The notes: generated from the sequence alone by a model not told the origin. 64,000 bases of DNA from an uncultured Actinomycetes bacterium (GCA_903884065.1 CAISDL010000042.1:1-64000); one strand, 5' to 3'. Counted from the first letter of the stretch, positions 46,169-56,428 are shown. Numbers and translations: made by a program.

Positions 46169-46333
46169 TCAAGCGCCGCGGGAGTCCATCCCCCGGCTCT
46201 GACGTGACCGCGCGGCCATGCGCTCGCTGAGATGAATCAGCCGGTCTTCGTGCCCGGCGGGCATGGTGTAAGCCAGTTGCCGCAGCTCGAGGGCGAAGCC
46301 CTGCAAGTCCTGGCGAAATGATCTGTCAGCCAT
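46169..46333 (-). CDS. small conserved-looking protein, 54 residues
   Basis: ATG 46333 has a strong GGGAGG ribosome binding site ten bases upstream. The peptide begins [20 protein letters not shown] and ends with a basic tail ([15 protein letters not shown]). It is predicted helical and soluble, with no known motif. It lies 10 bases before menG on the same strand and is probably co-transcribed. M. tuberculosis has mgtA in this interval instead. Confidence 0.6.
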   Translation of the reverse strand: MADRSFRQDLQGFALELRQLAYTMPAGHEDRLIHLSERMAARSRQSRGMDSRGA

Positions 46334-46459
46334 CAGACGCCTCCCTTCGCTTATGACGTGTGCGAAAGTCCTTGTACGGTTTGCGGTTTGGTCCCCCTTG
46401 ACCCTGCGGTCCATTCTGCTCCAGGGCTCAACGGGAGCGGAAGAGGTCTTAGCAAGATC

Positions 46460-46981
46460 TCAGGTGAACATCTCGTTGCGGCCATGTTGCGCGTCGGGAA
46501 TCTTGCGCTCCAGCCGCACCAGTCCGGCCAGGATCGCACCGCCGATCAGCCAGCCGCCCACAGCGATCGAACCCGCGGGGATGATGGCCAGCGCGGCGTT
46601 ACGGTTCTGCACGCGAACCAGATTCGGGTTGTTCTTGTCGTACTCGACATAGATCCGCATCCCGGTGGCAAGCTCCGACGGGTAGAGCACACCCAGTTCC
46701 GGCCGGTAGGTGACCCGGTCCGGCGTGACGAACTCGATGGTGGACCGCCGCGGACCCGCGGAGAGCACTTCGGCCTCGGCCACCCCGAGGTGGCGTTCGA
46801 TCTGACGGTCGTTGCGCCATGCTCCGGCAACCAGCAGCAGCGACTGCAGGGTGACGATCCCCACGACGATCCACACAACGGTCTTGGCCCAGCGCAACAC
46901 TTTTCGCTCGGTGATGTCGGGCAGGCCGGGATCGCGGTGGGGCAGCGCCGCCGCAACCAATGGCCGGAGCCTGTCGATCAC
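46460..46981 (-). CDS. DUF3592 membrane protein
   Basis: The 173-aa product has a first helix ([20 protein letters not shown]) and a second near the C-terminus. Between them is the DUF3592 extracytoplasmic domain with [20 protein letters not shown] and [14 protein letters not shown]. Orthologue of Rv0556 by position after menD. Its start overlaps the menD stop by 4 bases, so it is co-translated. Function unknown. Confidence 0.85.
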   Translation of the reverse strand: MIDRLRPLVAAALPHRDPGLPDITERKVLRWAKTVVWIVVGIVTLQSLLLVAGAWRNDRQIERHLGVAEAEVLSAGPRRSTIEFVTPDRVTYRPELGVLYPSELATGMRIYVEYDKNNPNLVRVQNRNAALAIIPAGSIAVGGWLIGGAILAGLVRLERKIPDAQHGRNEMFT

Positions 46982-48633
46982 AAAGCCGCCCGGATGGCTG
47001 CGTGCAACTGCCGCAACGACGATCGGTCGGCCTTGACCTCCAGCACCCGCAGCCCGTCGTTGGGTTCGGCCAGTGCCGCGGAGAGATCATCGACCTCGAT
47101 CTGACGGGAATCCACGTGATAAGCCCGGCACAGGGCGCCGACATCGACGTCGTGCGGAGTGCCGAAGATGCGCGACGACACGTCGGAGAACCGCGGATCG
47201 CCCTGCTCGAGCAGTTCGAAGATGCCACCGCCGTTGTCGTTGGACACCACGATGGTGAGGTCGCTCGGGACGGGCTCGGTGGGGCCGATCAGCAGGCCCG
47301 AGGCATCGTGAACGAAGGTGAGATCACCCAGCAGCGCGACAGTCCGGCCCGGATGCGCCAGCGCGGCGCCGATCGCTGTCGAGACCGTCCCGTCGATCCC
47401 CGCCACCCCCCGGTTGGAACGCACCGCGACGCCCTCGGTGTTCAGGCCCACCAGGGCTGCGTCCCGAACCGGATTTGAGGCGCCCAGCACCAGTTGGTCG
47501 CCCGGGCGCACGGCGGCGGCGACGGCGGCGGCCACGTGCAGACCGGTGGTCAGCGGGTGGGCGGCCAACTGCTCGCGGACCGCGGCGCGGACGCGGGCGT
47601 CAGCCTCGGCGCAGCGGCGCAGCCATTCCGGGTCGGGGGTGCCGGAGGTCTCGGCCCGGGTGCCGGTGGCCATCGAATTGCCGGACACGTCGGGCCAGCG
47701 CGGTCCCGTCGTCAGCGCGTACACCGGGATCGCCGGATCGGCCAGCAACGCCGAGACCGGCCGGTGCAACGTGGGCCGGCCCAGCATGATCACCTGCCTG
47801 GGCCGCAATTGGGTGAGCGCCAGCGGATGCAACGGTGTGGCCGGGTGCGGAGCGGTGGGCTCGGCGACGGTCGGCAGATGCGCGAGATTGGGGTGCACAC
47901 CCGCCCCGTGACCAGCGATGACAACGGTGTCTGCGGTCAGGTCGATGGGTAACGGCTGGTCGAAATCCACCGGCGGGCTGTAGGTCCACGGCCGGCCGTC
48001 GGGACGGCCGGGAGGGAAATCACCCGGGTCCGAATCCGCCTCGGGCACAAGGGGTTCCCGCAGCGGAATATCGAACTGCACCGGCCCGGCGTTAGCGGTG
48101 CGGGCCCCGGTGGCGGCCGCCAGCACCCGGCAGGTGGCCGAGCGCCACGCCGCGTTTTGCGCGTCGAATCGACTCGGCGAATTGCGGGCGTCGAGTCGGC
48201 CGAAGTCGGTCTCGGCGGCAAGTCCCAGGCTGATCGCTCCGCGGACCTGGGTGCCGAAGTAGCCGAGCTGTTCCATCGTCTGGTTGGCCCCGGTGCCGAG
48301 CAACTCGTAGGGGCGGTTGGCGCTGAGCAGGATCAGCGGCACCCGGGCGTAGTTCGCCTCCACCACGGCCGGACCCAGGTTGGCCACGGCCGTACCCGAG
48401 GTCATCGCAATCGGCACCGGACGACCGCCGCCGGCTGCCAAGCCGATGGCCAGGTAGCCGGCGGTGCGCTCGTCGATGCGGACATGCAGTCGCAGTCGCC
48501 CGGCGCGGTCGGCGTCGGCCAGGGCGAAGGCCAGCGGGGCGTTGCGCGACCCGGGGCAGAGCACCACCTCACGCACGCCGCCGCGGATCAGTTCATCGAC
48601 GACCACGTGCGCCTGAGTCGTCGACGGATTCAC
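46978..48633 (-). CDS. menD: 2-succinyl-5-enolpyruvyl-6-hydroxy-3-cyclohexene-1-carboxylate synthase
   Basis: The 551-aa thiamine-diphosphate enzyme joins isochorismate and 2-oxoglutarate, the first committed step of menaquinone synthesis. [16 protein letters not shown] and [15 protein letters not shown] lie at the N-terminus, and the ThDP/Mg motif [13 protein letters not shown] ... SNDNGGGIF near the C-terminus. Full length. Start codon may be GTG or ATG at 48633. Orthologue of Rv0555. Confidence 0.95.
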   Translation of the reverse strand: MNPSTTQAHVVVDELIRGGVREVVLCPGSRNAPLAFALADADRAGRLRLHVRIDERTAGYLAIGLAAGGGRPVPIAMTSGTAVANLGPAVVEANYARVPLILLSANRPYELLGTGANQTMEQLGYFGTQVRGAISLGLAAETDFGRLDARNSPSRFDAQNAAWRSATCRVLAAATGARTANAGPVQFDIPLREPLVPEADSDPGDFPPGRPDGRPWTYSPPVDFDQPLPIDLTADTVVIAGHGAGVHPNLAHLPTVAEPTAPHPATPLHPLALTQLRPRQVIMLGRPTLHRPVSALLADPAIPVYALTTGPRWPDVSGNSMATGTRAETSGTPDPEWLRRCAEADARVRAAVREQLAAHPLTTGLHVAAAVAAAVRPGDQLVLGASNPVRDAALVGLNTEGVAVRSNRGVAGIDGTVSTAIGAALAHPGRTVALLGDLTFVHDASGLLIGPTEPVPSDLTIVVSNDNGGGIFELLEQGDPRFSDVSSRIFGTPHDVDVGALCRAYHVDSRQIEVDDLSAALAEPNDGLRVLEVKADRSSLRQLHAAIRAAL

Positions 48634-48666
48634 CCCTACAGCGTGGCACAGCCCGCCGCAGCGCCG

Positions 48667-49452
48667 CTAAAGCAGTGTGCCCGCGAAGAAGTCCAGCACA
48701 GCCTTGTTGACAGCCTCGTAGCGTTCCAGGAAGCCGAGGTGGCCGGCGTTGGCGATCTGCAGGTAACGCCCCTTCGGAATGGCTTCGCCCACTTCCCGGC
48801 CCAGGGCGGGCGGGGTGATGACGTCGTCGGCGAAGCCGATCACCAGCACCTCGTTGGGAATCGAGCGGTATGCGGGCAGGCGGTTCTCCAACGGCGCGAC
48901 GGCGAGTTGCGCCCGCCAGCCGGGGGTGCGCTTGAGCGGGAAGGCGGTGAACATCTGCAACCACTCCTCGATCATCGGGGAGTTGATCGTCTTGGGCGAA
49001 AAGTTCTCCAGGATGCGGATTTTCGCTCCGAACGAGGGCGGTAAGTCGATGTCGGCGTCGGCCAGTTCGAGGTCGGCGGTCCGGAACGCGATCCGGGTGG
49101 TGTCGACACGGCCGCGGGTTCCCATCAGCGCGGCCTGTGTCACCAGGTCCGGGCGGACCAGCATCAACTCCTGGGCGATGAAGGCACCCATGGACATCGC
49201 CACCAGCCTGACCGGTCCCCCGACGAGCTTCTCGATGATCTCGACGGTGTCGGCGACCATCTGCTGGCCGGAGAAACCGTCGGCGTTCTCCGTGGCGCCG
49301 ACACCGCGGTTGTCGAAGGTGATGCAGCGGTAGCCCGCGTCGAGGAAAACCGGAACCTGGTGAATGTGCCAGGTGCGTCCGGCGCCGCCGGTTCCGGCGA
49401 TGAACAGCACCGGGTCTCCGGAGCCGATGTCGTCGTAGGCCAGATTGCTCAC
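48667..49452 (-). CDS. bpoC: alpha/beta-hydrolase (BpoC-like)
   Basis: The 261-aa product has the catalytic elbow SMGAFIAQ (VAMSMGAF), acid Asp in FADDVITP and base His in NAGHLGFLE. BpoC (Rv0554) sits at this place next to menD in M. tuberculosis and was once annotated as a bromoperoxidase, though it is cofactor-free. In other bacteria a hydrolase here is MenH (SHCHC synthase), and such a role is possible. Confidence 0.85.
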   Translation of the reverse strand: MSNLAYDDIGSGDPVLFIAGTGGAGRTWHIHQVPVFLDAGYRCITFDNRGVGATENADGFSGQQMVADTVEIIEKLVGGPVRLVAMSMGAFIAQELMLVRPDLVTQAALMGTRGRVDTTRIAFRTADLELADADIDLPPSFGAKIRILENFSPKTINSPMIEEWLQMFTAFPLKRTPGWRAQLAVAPLENRLPAYRSIPNEVLVIGFADDVITPPALGREVGEAIPKGRYLQIANAGHLGFLERYEAVNKAVLDFFAGTLL

Positions 49453-49509
49453 GGCCGCGACGGTAGTTGCCGAGTCAGGCGCACCACAAATGACGGACGG
49501 CCGAAACCC

Positions 49510-50004
49510 TCAGACCGCGGCGGCCAGTGCGGCGTCGTAGTCGGGTTCCGACGCGATCTCGGGCACCAGTTCGGTGTAGGCCACCGTGCCGTCGGCGCCG
49601 ATGACCACCACGGCCCGGGCCAGCAGGCCGGCCATCGGTCCGTCGGCGATGGTGACGCCGTAGTCCTCGCCGAAACTGTCGCGGAAAGCCGAGGCCGAGG
49701 TGACGTTCTCGATCCCCTCGGCGCCGCAGAACCGGCTCAGCGCGAACGGGAGATCCTTCGACACGCACACCACCGTCAGTCCGCCGTCAGAGGCCCGCTG
49801 GTTGAACATCAGGACACTGGTCGCGCACACCGGGGTGTCGACCGATGGGAAGATGTTGAGCAGCAACGGCTTCCCCCGGTACTGCTCACTGCTGACCGGG
49901 GCGAGGTTGGCGCCGGTCAGAACGAACGCGGGGGCGGGAGCCCCGACCGCGGGGAGTTCACCGACGGTGTGCACCGGTTTGCCGCCAAGAGTTATTTCAG
50001 CCAT
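49510..50004 (-). CDS. tpx: atypical 2-Cys thiol peroxidase
   Basis: The 164-aa Tpx-type peroxiredoxin reduces lipid hydroperoxides. The peroxidatic Cys60 lies in FPSVDTPVC and the resolving Cys93 in LSRFCGAEG; an extra Cys80 is present, as in some homologues. ATG 50004 gives the canonical MAEITLGGKPVHTVGEL start and overlaps the end of menC by 13 bases. In M. tuberculosis tpx is at Rv1932, far from menC, so this location is unusual. Confidence 0.93.
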   Translation of the reverse strand: MAEITLGGKPVHTVGELPAVGAPAPAFVLTGANLAPVSSEQYRGKPLLLNIFPSVDTPVCATSVLMFNQRASDGGLTVVCVSKDLPFALSRFCGAEGIENVTSASAFRDSFGEDYGVTIADGPMAGLLARAVVVIGADGTVAYTELVPEIASEPDYDAALAAAV

Positions 50005-50948
50005 GGCCAGCAGTCTTTCACCCTGGCGATCCACCAGTCACGGCGGTCGCCCGGTGCGGCCAGAGCGGCGAGCCGGGCCGGATCCGGGGCGACGTCGATG
50101 ACCGGCAGGTGGCCGTCGACCGGCGTCAGATCGGCGACGTCCTCGACGAACAACCCCCCGGTGCCCAGGCCGCAGGCATGCACGAGGCGCGGCAGCGCGG
50201 CAGCGGCCGCCAACCCGGCGGCGATGCCGACCGCCGAGTCCCGCGCGCTGGAGACCACCACCGGGACGTCGATCTCGGCGGCGATGTCCACCATCGCCCG
50301 CACCCCGCCGAGGGGGGCGACCTTGAGGACCGCGACGTCGGCGGCCCCGGCCCGCACCACCGCCAACGGGTCGGCAGCCTTGCGGATGCTCTCGTCCGCG
50401 GCCACCGGCACGTCGATTCGGCGCCGCACCTGCGCCAACTCCGCCACCGTGCGGCAGGGCTGCTCGAGGTACTCCAGCGGCCCGTCAGCGGTCAGGGCGA
50501 ACGCGGCCGTGACCGCCTCCTCGACGCTCCAGCCGCCGTTGGCATCGACCCGCACCGTGCCGATGATCGCCCGCACCGCGTTGACCCGGGCGACGTCGTC
50601 GGCCAGGGTCTGCCCCGGCTCGGCAACCTTGACCTTGGCCGTCGTCGCCCCCGGGAACCGGGACAGCACCCAGGGCACCTGGTCGGGCTTGACGGCCGGC
50701 ACGGTGGCGTTGATGGGCACCCGATCGCGCAGCGCGGGAGGCTTTGTGCCGTAAGCGGACTCGATACCGGAGGCCAGCCAGTGCGCCGCCTCGGGCGGCT
50801 GGTACTCCAGGAAGGCGCCGAACTCTCCCCAGCCGGCCGGCCCGTCGACGAGCGCCACTTCGCGCACGGTGATCCCGCGGAACCGCACCCGCATCGGCAG
50901 CGCGACGACGTGCAGACGATCCAGCAGGTCATCCAGCGCCGGGCGCAT
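49992..50948 (-). CDS. menC: o-succinylbenzoate synthase
   Basis: The 318-aa enolase-superfamily dehydratase makes o-succinylbenzoate. The base lysine motif TAKVKV, the metal ligands in VDANGGW, LEQP and ADES, and the second lysine in VLKVAPLGG are present. It shares its start with the stop of the upstream acyl-CoA ligase and overlaps tpx downstream. Orthologue of Rv0553. Confidence 0.94.
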   Translation of the reverse strand: MRPALDDLLDRLHVVALPMRVRFRGITVREVALVDGPAGWGEFGAFLEYQPPEAAHWLASGIESAYGTKPPALRDRVPINATVPAVKPDQVPWVLSRFPGATTAKVKVAEPGQTLADDVARVNAVRAIIGTVRVDANGGWSVEEAVTAAFALTADGPLEYLEQPCRTVAELAQVRRRIDVPVAADESIRKAADPLAVVRAGAADVAVLKVAPLGGVRAMVDIAAEIDVPVVVSSARDSAVGIAAGLAAAAALPRLVHACGLGTGGLFVEDVADLTPVDGHLPVIDVAPDPARLAALAAPGDRRDWWIARVKDCWPWLK

Positions 50949-52516
50949 CAGATGGCGCGGTCGCGATTCTCCCAGTAGGGCTTACGCAGATCCTTCTTGA
51001 GCAGCTTCCCGGTGGGGTTGCGCGGCAGAACCTCCATGATGTCGACACTGCGCGGACACTTGTAGCCCGCGAGCTTGTCCTTGCACCAGGCGATCAGTTC
51101 CTCCGGGCTGACCTCCTGGCCGGCGGACAACTCGACGACGGCCTTCACCGACTCGCCCCACTTGTCGTCGGGGATGCCGAACACCGCGGCGTCCCCCACT
51201 GCCGGGTGATCGGTGAGCGCGCGTTCAACCTCCACCGAATAGATGTTCTCCCCGCCGGAGATGATCATGTCCTTGAGCCGGTCCTCGACGAAGACGAACC
51301 CGCCGTCGTCGACGCGACCGATGTCGCCGGTGCGGAACCACCTGTCTTCGGTGATCGCCTCGGCGGTGGCGTCGGGCTTGTTGTGGTAGCCCTCCATCAA
51401 CTGCGGTGTGCGGAACCACAATTCGCCGGCCTCACCCTGCGGGACATCTTCGAGGGTGTCGGGGTTGACCACCCGTACCTCGACCTGGCGCGATGGCCGG
51501 CCGGCGCTGGTCAAGCGCTCCGGGCGGGAAGCGTCGCGGTGGGCCTCAGGGGAGAGTTGGGTGACCGCGCCGCACACCTCGGTCAGGCCGTAGACCTGGA
51601 CGAATTCGGTGTTGGGGAAGTCCACCAGCGCCTGACGCAGCAGGGCCGGCGGCATCGGGGAGGCGCCGTAGACGAAGGTGCGCAACCGGTTGAACAGCGT
51701 GATGGCGTCGGGGCCCATTTCCATCACCTTGGCCAGCACCGCCGGAACCAGGAAGGTTCGGGTGGCCCCGGCCAGCATCGCCCCGGCGAGCGACGCCCCG
51801 TCCACCTCCCGGGTCATGTAACTCGGGATGCCGGCGTGAATGCCGAACTGCATGTACGACGAGCCGCCGACATGGAACAGCGGCATGGCCACCATGCTCT
51901 TGTCGTCGTCGTCGAACACGAAGGTGTTGGAGTTGACGGTGTGCGCCACCAGGCTGGCCTGGGAGAGCCTGATGCCCTTGGGGTTTCCGGTGGTGCCCGA
52001 GGAGTACATGATCACGCAGACGTCGTCGGGGCTCACATCCGAACCGCGATCCCGCGGGGTGGCGGCGGCCAGCATGGCCTCGTACTCGTCGCCGTCAGCG
52101 CCCTCGGGCGTGACCTCGATGACGTGCTCGACATGGGTGAGCCGGTCCTTGATCGCCTCGATCACGCCTTTGAGTTCGGCGCCGACGATGATGACCTTGG
52201 CGCCGCAGTCGTTGAGGACGTAGTCCATCTCATCGCCGGCAAGCCGGAAGTTGATGATCGCCGTCGCCGCACCCAGGCTGGCCGCCGCCAGGGTGGTCTC
52301 CACGCACGCCGGGTGGTTCTTGTCGAGGAAGGCCACCACGTCGCCGCGGCCGATCCCACGGTCGGATAGCGCCCCGGCCAGGCGACGCACCCGGTCGTTG
52401 AACTCCGCCCAGGTGAACGTGCGACTCAGGTAGGTGATGGCCTCCGCGTCGGGTTTGCGCTCGGCCCAGTAGGACAGGCGGTCGTCGAGGAATACCGGTT
52501 CAGGAGCGTCAGCCAT
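50948..52516 (-). CDS. acyl-CoA synthetase (FadD family)
   Basis: This 522-aa AMP-binding enzyme activates a carboxylic acid as adenylate, then CoA thioester. The P-loop-like motif IMYSSGTTGNPKGI, YGLTEVCG, the hinge region FRTGDIGRVDDGGFVFVEDR and the C-terminal catalytic Lys in PTGKLLKKDLR are complete. It precedes menC on the same strand. The substrate is probably a medium or long fatty acid; the true FadD8 orthologue is the gene at 54199. Confidence 0.9.
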   Translation of the reverse strand: MADAPEPVFLDDRLSYWAERKPDAEAITYLSRTFTWAEFNDRVRRLAGALSDRGIGRGDVVAFLDKNHPACVETTLAAASLGAATAIINFRLAGDEMDYVLNDCGAKVIIVGAELKGVIEAIKDRLTHVEHVIEVTPEGADGDEYEAMLAAATPRDRGSDVSPDDVCVIMYSSGTTGNPKGIRLSQASLVAHTVNSNTFVFDDDDKSMVAMPLFHVGGSSYMQFGIHAGIPSYMTREVDGASLAGAMLAGATRTFLVPAVLAKVMEMGPDAITLFNRLRTFVYGASPMPPALLRQALVDFPNTEFVQVYGLTEVCGAVTQLSPEAHRDASRPERLTSAGRPSRQVEVRVVNPDTLEDVPQGEAGELWFRTPQLMEGYHNKPDATAEAITEDRWFRTGDIGRVDDGGFVFVEDRLKDMIISGGENIYSVEVERALTDHPAVGDAAVFGIPDDKWGESVKAVVELSAGQEVSPEELIAWCKDKLAGYKCPRSVDIMEVLPRNPTGKLLKKDLRKPYWENRDRAI

Positions 52517-52566
52517 ACCGGACAGGGTGCCATCCGGACGTGGCGATCTTTGCCAAATCCCGCCAA

Positions 52567-54108
52567 TCAGTCGGTAACGACGCCCGCGCGCGGCTTCGGC
52601 AGCAACACCATCGCGACGACGATCGCCGCCACGGGAACCACCGCCATGATGAGACTGGTGTGATGGATGGCGCCCAGCCAGCTGTCGGTAGCCTCGGACA
52701 CCACCCAGCGGGCCCGATCGGGGTCGAGCACCTCGCCACCCGCCGCCGGGTTGGGGGCCCCGCCGTGAGCGACCTGAAGCGCATCGCGGGCCTGCGCCTC
52801 GCTGATGCCGGATCCCTCGAGTTTGCCGCGGCCGTCACGCAGGAACAGCGTCGTGCCGACGAGGGCGAACAGCGCCGGTCCCAGCGAATAGGCGGCCTGC
52901 CCGACGGCGGGCTTGACCGCCGATACCGCGCCGCCCAACTCGGGCGGGGCGCTGGACATCATGATGGTCGACTGCGGGGTCTGCACCACCGCTCCCCCGA
53001 TCGCATTGAGCGCCACCGCGATCCCGAGGTACACGATGGGGGTGTGTTCGTCGAGCACGACCAGCATGACCATGCTGACGAGCAGGATCACCAGCCCGGC
53101 CATCAGGACGGCGCGTTCGGAGTAGCGGGCGACGGCGCGGCCGGCCAGCACCGCGGCGGCCGATGCCACCAGCATGGCCGGGATGAGCAGCAGTCCGAGC
53201 AGTTCGGGTGACTTCCCGCGGATGGTGACCAGGTAGTAGGCGAACAGGATGGTTCCACCGCCGCCGAGGAAGTTGAACGCCGCACCCGCGGTCAGCGCGG
53301 CGTTGAACCGGCCGGACCGGAAGATCCGCATGTCCAGCGCGGGAGCCTCGGTCCGCAGTTCCCACCACACGAACACCACGCCGAGTGCGATGCCGACCGC
53401 GATCAGGGCCACGGCGGCGGTGCTGAATCCACCCTGCAGTTCGGTGAGCCCGTAGATGACGGTGATCAGTGCCGCGGCGATCAGCAGGATGCCGGGGATG
53501 TCGAGTCGGCGTTTGTCGCGAACGGTCTCCGGAACGTACTTCAGCGTGATCGCCAGGGTGAGCACTGCCAGTACCGGAGTGACCAGAAAGCAGGTCCGCC
53601 AGCCGTAGTGGCTGGCCAGCCAGCCCCCGATGGCCGGCTGGAACACCGCCAGGGCGTGACCGGCCCCCAGGTAGGCCGCGATGGCCCCAGCGCGCCCCGC
53701 GGGCGGGAACACCGCGTTGATGATGGCCAGCGAGAGCCCGAGCAGGAACGCGAAAGCGACGCCCAGTCCGGCGCGGGCGACGAGAAGCACGCCGATGTGC
53801 GGGGCGGCGGCACCGAGAACTCCGAAAACGATCGACCCGTAGATGCCGATGACGAACATCCGCTTCATCCCGGCCAGGTCGCCCAGAGCACCGGCGCCCA
53901 GGACGGCGGCGGCCAGCGTCAGGGTGCACAGACTCGCCAGGAAACTGGCTGTGCCCGGGCTGAATTGGAGACCCTTGCGGATCTCGGCGAGATTCGCCGA
54001 CAGCGTGGTGGGGTCGGCCGCGGTGATGCTGTAACCGAGCCCCATGGCGATGACGGTCATAGTGGCCGCCAGCCCAGAGACCTCTGTTTGCTTCTGGCCC
54101 TGCGGCAT
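52567..54108 (-). CDS. MFS transporter, 14-helix DHA2-type
   Basis: The 513-aa product is hydrophobic throughout, with MFS motif A between helices 2 and 3 (GDLAGMKRMFVIG) and the antiporter motif C-like GHALAVFQPAIGGWLASHYG after helix 5. Fourteen segments fit the EmrB/QacA drug:H+ antiporters. Substrate unknown. It lies 50 bases upstream of the acyl-CoA ligase gene on the same strand and diverges from fadD8. Confidence 0.88.
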   Translation of the reverse strand: MPQGQKQTEVSGLAATMTVIAMGLGYSITAADPTTLSANLAEIRKGLQFSPGTASFLASLCTLTLAAAVLGAGALGDLAGMKRMFVIGIYGSIVFGVLGAAAPHIGVLLVARAGLGVAFAFLLGLSLAIINAVFPPAGRAGAIAAYLGAGHALAVFQPAIGGWLASHYGWRTCFLVTPVLAVLTLAITLKYVPETVRDKRRLDIPGILLIAAALITVIYGLTELQGGFSTAAVALIAVGIALGVVFVWWELRTEAPALDMRIFRSGRFNAALTAGAAFNFLGGGGTILFAYYLVTIRGKSPELLGLLLIPAMLVASAAAVLAGRAVARYSERAVLMAGLVILLVSMVMLVVLDEHTPIVYLGIAVALNAIGGAVVQTPQSTIMMSSAPPELGGAVSAVKPAVGQAAYSLGPALFALVGTTLFLRDGRGKLEGSGISEAQARDALQVAHGGAPNPAAGGEVLDPDRARWVVSEATDSWLGAIHHTSLIMAVVPVAAIVVAMVLLPKPRAGVVTD

Positions 54109-54198
54109 TGACCGATGCTATGCCCGCCGCACAGCCGAGCGCACCCGTCCGGACTATCCGCCTGGCTCCCAACTGGAACGCGTTCTAATGTTGCAGCC

Positions 54199-55794
54199 AT
54201 GAGCCAACTGAGGCACCCGGTGCACACCGGTCACCTGACCGTCGGCGCCCTCAAGCGCCATAGGGACCGGCCGGTGCTCTATCTGGGTGACACCACGATG
54301 ACCGGCGGACAACTCGCCGACCGGATCAGCCAGTACGTCCAGGCGTTCGAGGCACTCGACGCGGGCACCGGCCACACCGTCGGCCTGCTCTCGCTCAACC
54401 GGCCCGAGGTGCTGATGATCATCGGTGCCGGCCAGACCCAGGGCTACCGCCGCACCGCCCTGCATCCGCTCGGATCGTTGGACGACCACGCCTACGTGCT
54501 CGCCGACGCGGGTGCGACGTCATTGATCATCGATCCGAACCCGATGTTCGTCGAACGCGCGGTCGGACTACTGGCCAAGGTGCCGTCGCTGCGGCAGATC
54601 CTGACACTCGGTCCGGTCCCAGCTGAGTTGGCCGAGGTCGGCGTCGACCTCATCGCCGCGGCCGCCGACTACCCGCCCGGGCCGCTTGTCGCCGCGGAAC
54701 TGCCGCCGGATCACATCGGCGGGATGGCCTACACCGGCGGCACCACCGGTAAGCCCAAAGGCGTGATGGGCACGGTGGGGTCGATCCTGACCATGACGAC
54801 CATTCAGTTGGCCGAATGGGAATGGCCGGAGCACCCGCGGTTTCTGATGTGCACGCCGCTGTCACACGCCGGGGCGGCGTTCTTCACACCGACGATCGTC
54901 AAGGGCGGCGAGATGATCGTGCTGCCGAAGTTCGACCCGGCCGAGGTGCTGCGGGTGATCGAGGAGCGCCGGATCACCGCCACCATGCTGGTTCCGTCGA
55001 TGATCTATGCGCTGATGGACCACCCGGATTCGCACACCCGCGATCTGTCGTCGCTGGAGACGGTCTACTACGGAGCCTCGGCGATGAACCCGGTGCGACT
55101 GGCCGAGGCGATCCGGCGGTTCGGGCCGATCTTCGCGCAGTACTACGGGCAGTCCGAGGCGCCGATGGCGATCACCTACCTGGCCAAGACCGACCACGAC
55201 GAGAAGCGGCTCACCTCGTGTGGGCGCCCGACGCTGTTCGCCCGGGTGGCATTGCTCGACGGCGATGACAACCCGGTCCCCAGGGGCGACGTGGGCGAGA
55301 TCTGCGTGTCGGGTCCGCTGCTCTCCGGCGGCTATTGGAACCTGCCGGAAGAAACCGCCACGACGTTCCGCGACGGCTGGATGCACACCGGCGATATGGC
55401 ACGCGCGGACGAGGACGGCTTCTACCACATCGTGGACCGGGTCAAGGACATGATCGTCACCGGTGGATTCAACGTGTTCCCCCGCGAGGTGGAGGACGTC
55501 GTCGCCGAGCACCCGGCCGTGGCCCAGGTGTGCGTGATCGGCACCCCCGACGAGAAGTGGGGGGAGGCGGTGACGGCGGTGATCGTGCTGCGCCCCGGGC
55601 ATCCCACCGACGAGGACGCCGTCGCGGCGCTGACCGCCGAGATCCAGGCCGCGGTCAAGGAGCGCAAGGGGTCGGTGCAGTCGCCCAAGCAGGTGATCGT
55701 GGTGGACTCGGTGCCGGTGACCGCGCTGGGCAAGCCGGACAAGAAGGCGGTGCGGGCGCAGTTCTGGGAGGGCGCCGGACGTGCCATCGGTTAA
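54199..55794 (+). CDS. fadD8: acyl-CoA synthetase FadD8
   Basis: The 531-aa product starts at ATG 54199 (MSQLRHPVHTGHLTVGALKR); the frame is open further left without support. Motifs YTGGTTGKPKGVMG, YYGQSEAPM, HTGDMARADEDGFYHIVDR and the final GKPDKKAVRAQFWEGAGRA are present. The N-terminal GALKRHRDRPVLYLGDTTMT and the sequence throughout follow M. tuberculosis FadD8 (Rv0551c). It overlaps the downstream HAD gene by 14 bases. Confidence 0.9.
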   Translation: MSQLRHPVHTGHLTVGALKRHRDRPVLYLGDTTMTGGQLADRISQYVQAFEALDAGTGHTVGLLSLNRPEVLMIIGAGQTQGYRRTALHPLGSLDDHAYVLADAGATSLIIDPNPMFVERAVGLLAKVPSLRQILTLGPVPAELAEVGVDLIAAAADYPPGPLVAAELPPDHIGGMAYTGGTTGKPKGVMGTVGSILTMTTIQLAEWEWPEHPRFLMCTPLSHAGAAFFTPTIVKGGEMIVLPKFDPAEVLRVIEERRITATMLVPSMIYALMDHPDSHTRDLSSLETVYYGASAMNPVRLAEAIRRFGPIFAQYYGQSEAPMAITYLAKTDHDEKRLTSCGRPTLFARVALLDGDDNPVPRGDVGEICVSGPLLSGGYWNLPEETATTFRDGWMHTGDMARADEDGFYHIVDRVKDMIVTGGFNVFPREVEDVVAEHPAVAQVCVIGTPDEKWGEAVTAVIVLRPGHPTDEDAVAALTAEIQAAVKERKGSVQSPKQVIVVDSVPVTALGKPDKKAVRAQFWEGAGRAIG

Positions 55795-56428
55795 AGCGGT
55801 TCTGTTCGACTTCTCCGGCACGCTGGCCTCTCTGGAGGAGAACGACGGCTGGTTCGACGGCATGGGCCTGGACGCCACGCGCCGCGCGGAGGTGATGGAC
55901 CGGATGACCCATCCCACGGCCACTGTCACCCATGAGGCCTGGGCGCACCGCGACCTGGACCCAGTCATGCACTCACAGGCCTATATGCACGTGCTGCGCG
56001 AGTCCGGGCTGACCGACGAGCAGGCCGCTTCGCTGTACGCGCGTTGTGTCGACCCGGTCGAGTGGGCCCTGTACCCGGACACCGTCGCGGTGCTGGATGG
56101 GTTGCGCCGCAGCGGAATCCGGACCGCGGTGGTGTCCAACATCGCCTGGGACATCCGGACGGTGTTGGTGCCAGCCGGCGCCCACGCCGACGAATATGTG
56201 CTGTCCTACGAAGTCGGCGCGGCCAAACCGGATCTGCGTATCTTCGAGGTTGCACTGAGACGGCTTGGCGTCGACGCCGCCGACGCGCTGATGGTCGGCG
56301 ACAGCGAGGAGAACGACGGGGCCGCCCGCGGGGTCGGCTGTTCGTTCGCGTGGGTCGATCCGCTGCCGATCGCGCAGCGCCCGACCGGGTTGGTCGACGC
56401 CCTGCGGGAGCAGGGCATCAACGAGTAA
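55781..56428 (+). CDS. HAD-superfamily (subfamily IA) hydrolase
   Basis: The 215-aa product carries HAD motif I in LFDFSGTLASLEE, where the second Asp of DxD is replaced by Ser (DFSGT), so phosphatase activity may be altered. The VVSNIAWDIR motif II, the Lys in GAAKPD and VGDSEENDGAARG (motif IV) are intact. GTG start at 55781 lies within the fadD8 3' end, indicating coupling. The substrate is unknown. Confidence 0.8.
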   Translation: MPSVKAVLFDFSGTLASLEENDGWFDGMGLDATRRAEVMDRMTHPTATVTHEAWAHRDLDPVMHSQAYMHVLRESGLTDEQAASLYARCVDPVEWALYPDTVAVLDGLRRSGIRTAVVSNIAWDIRTVLVPAGAHADEYVLSYEVGAAKPDLRIFEVALRRLGVDAADALMVGDSEENDGAARGVGCSFAWVDPLPIAQRPTGLVDALREQGINE

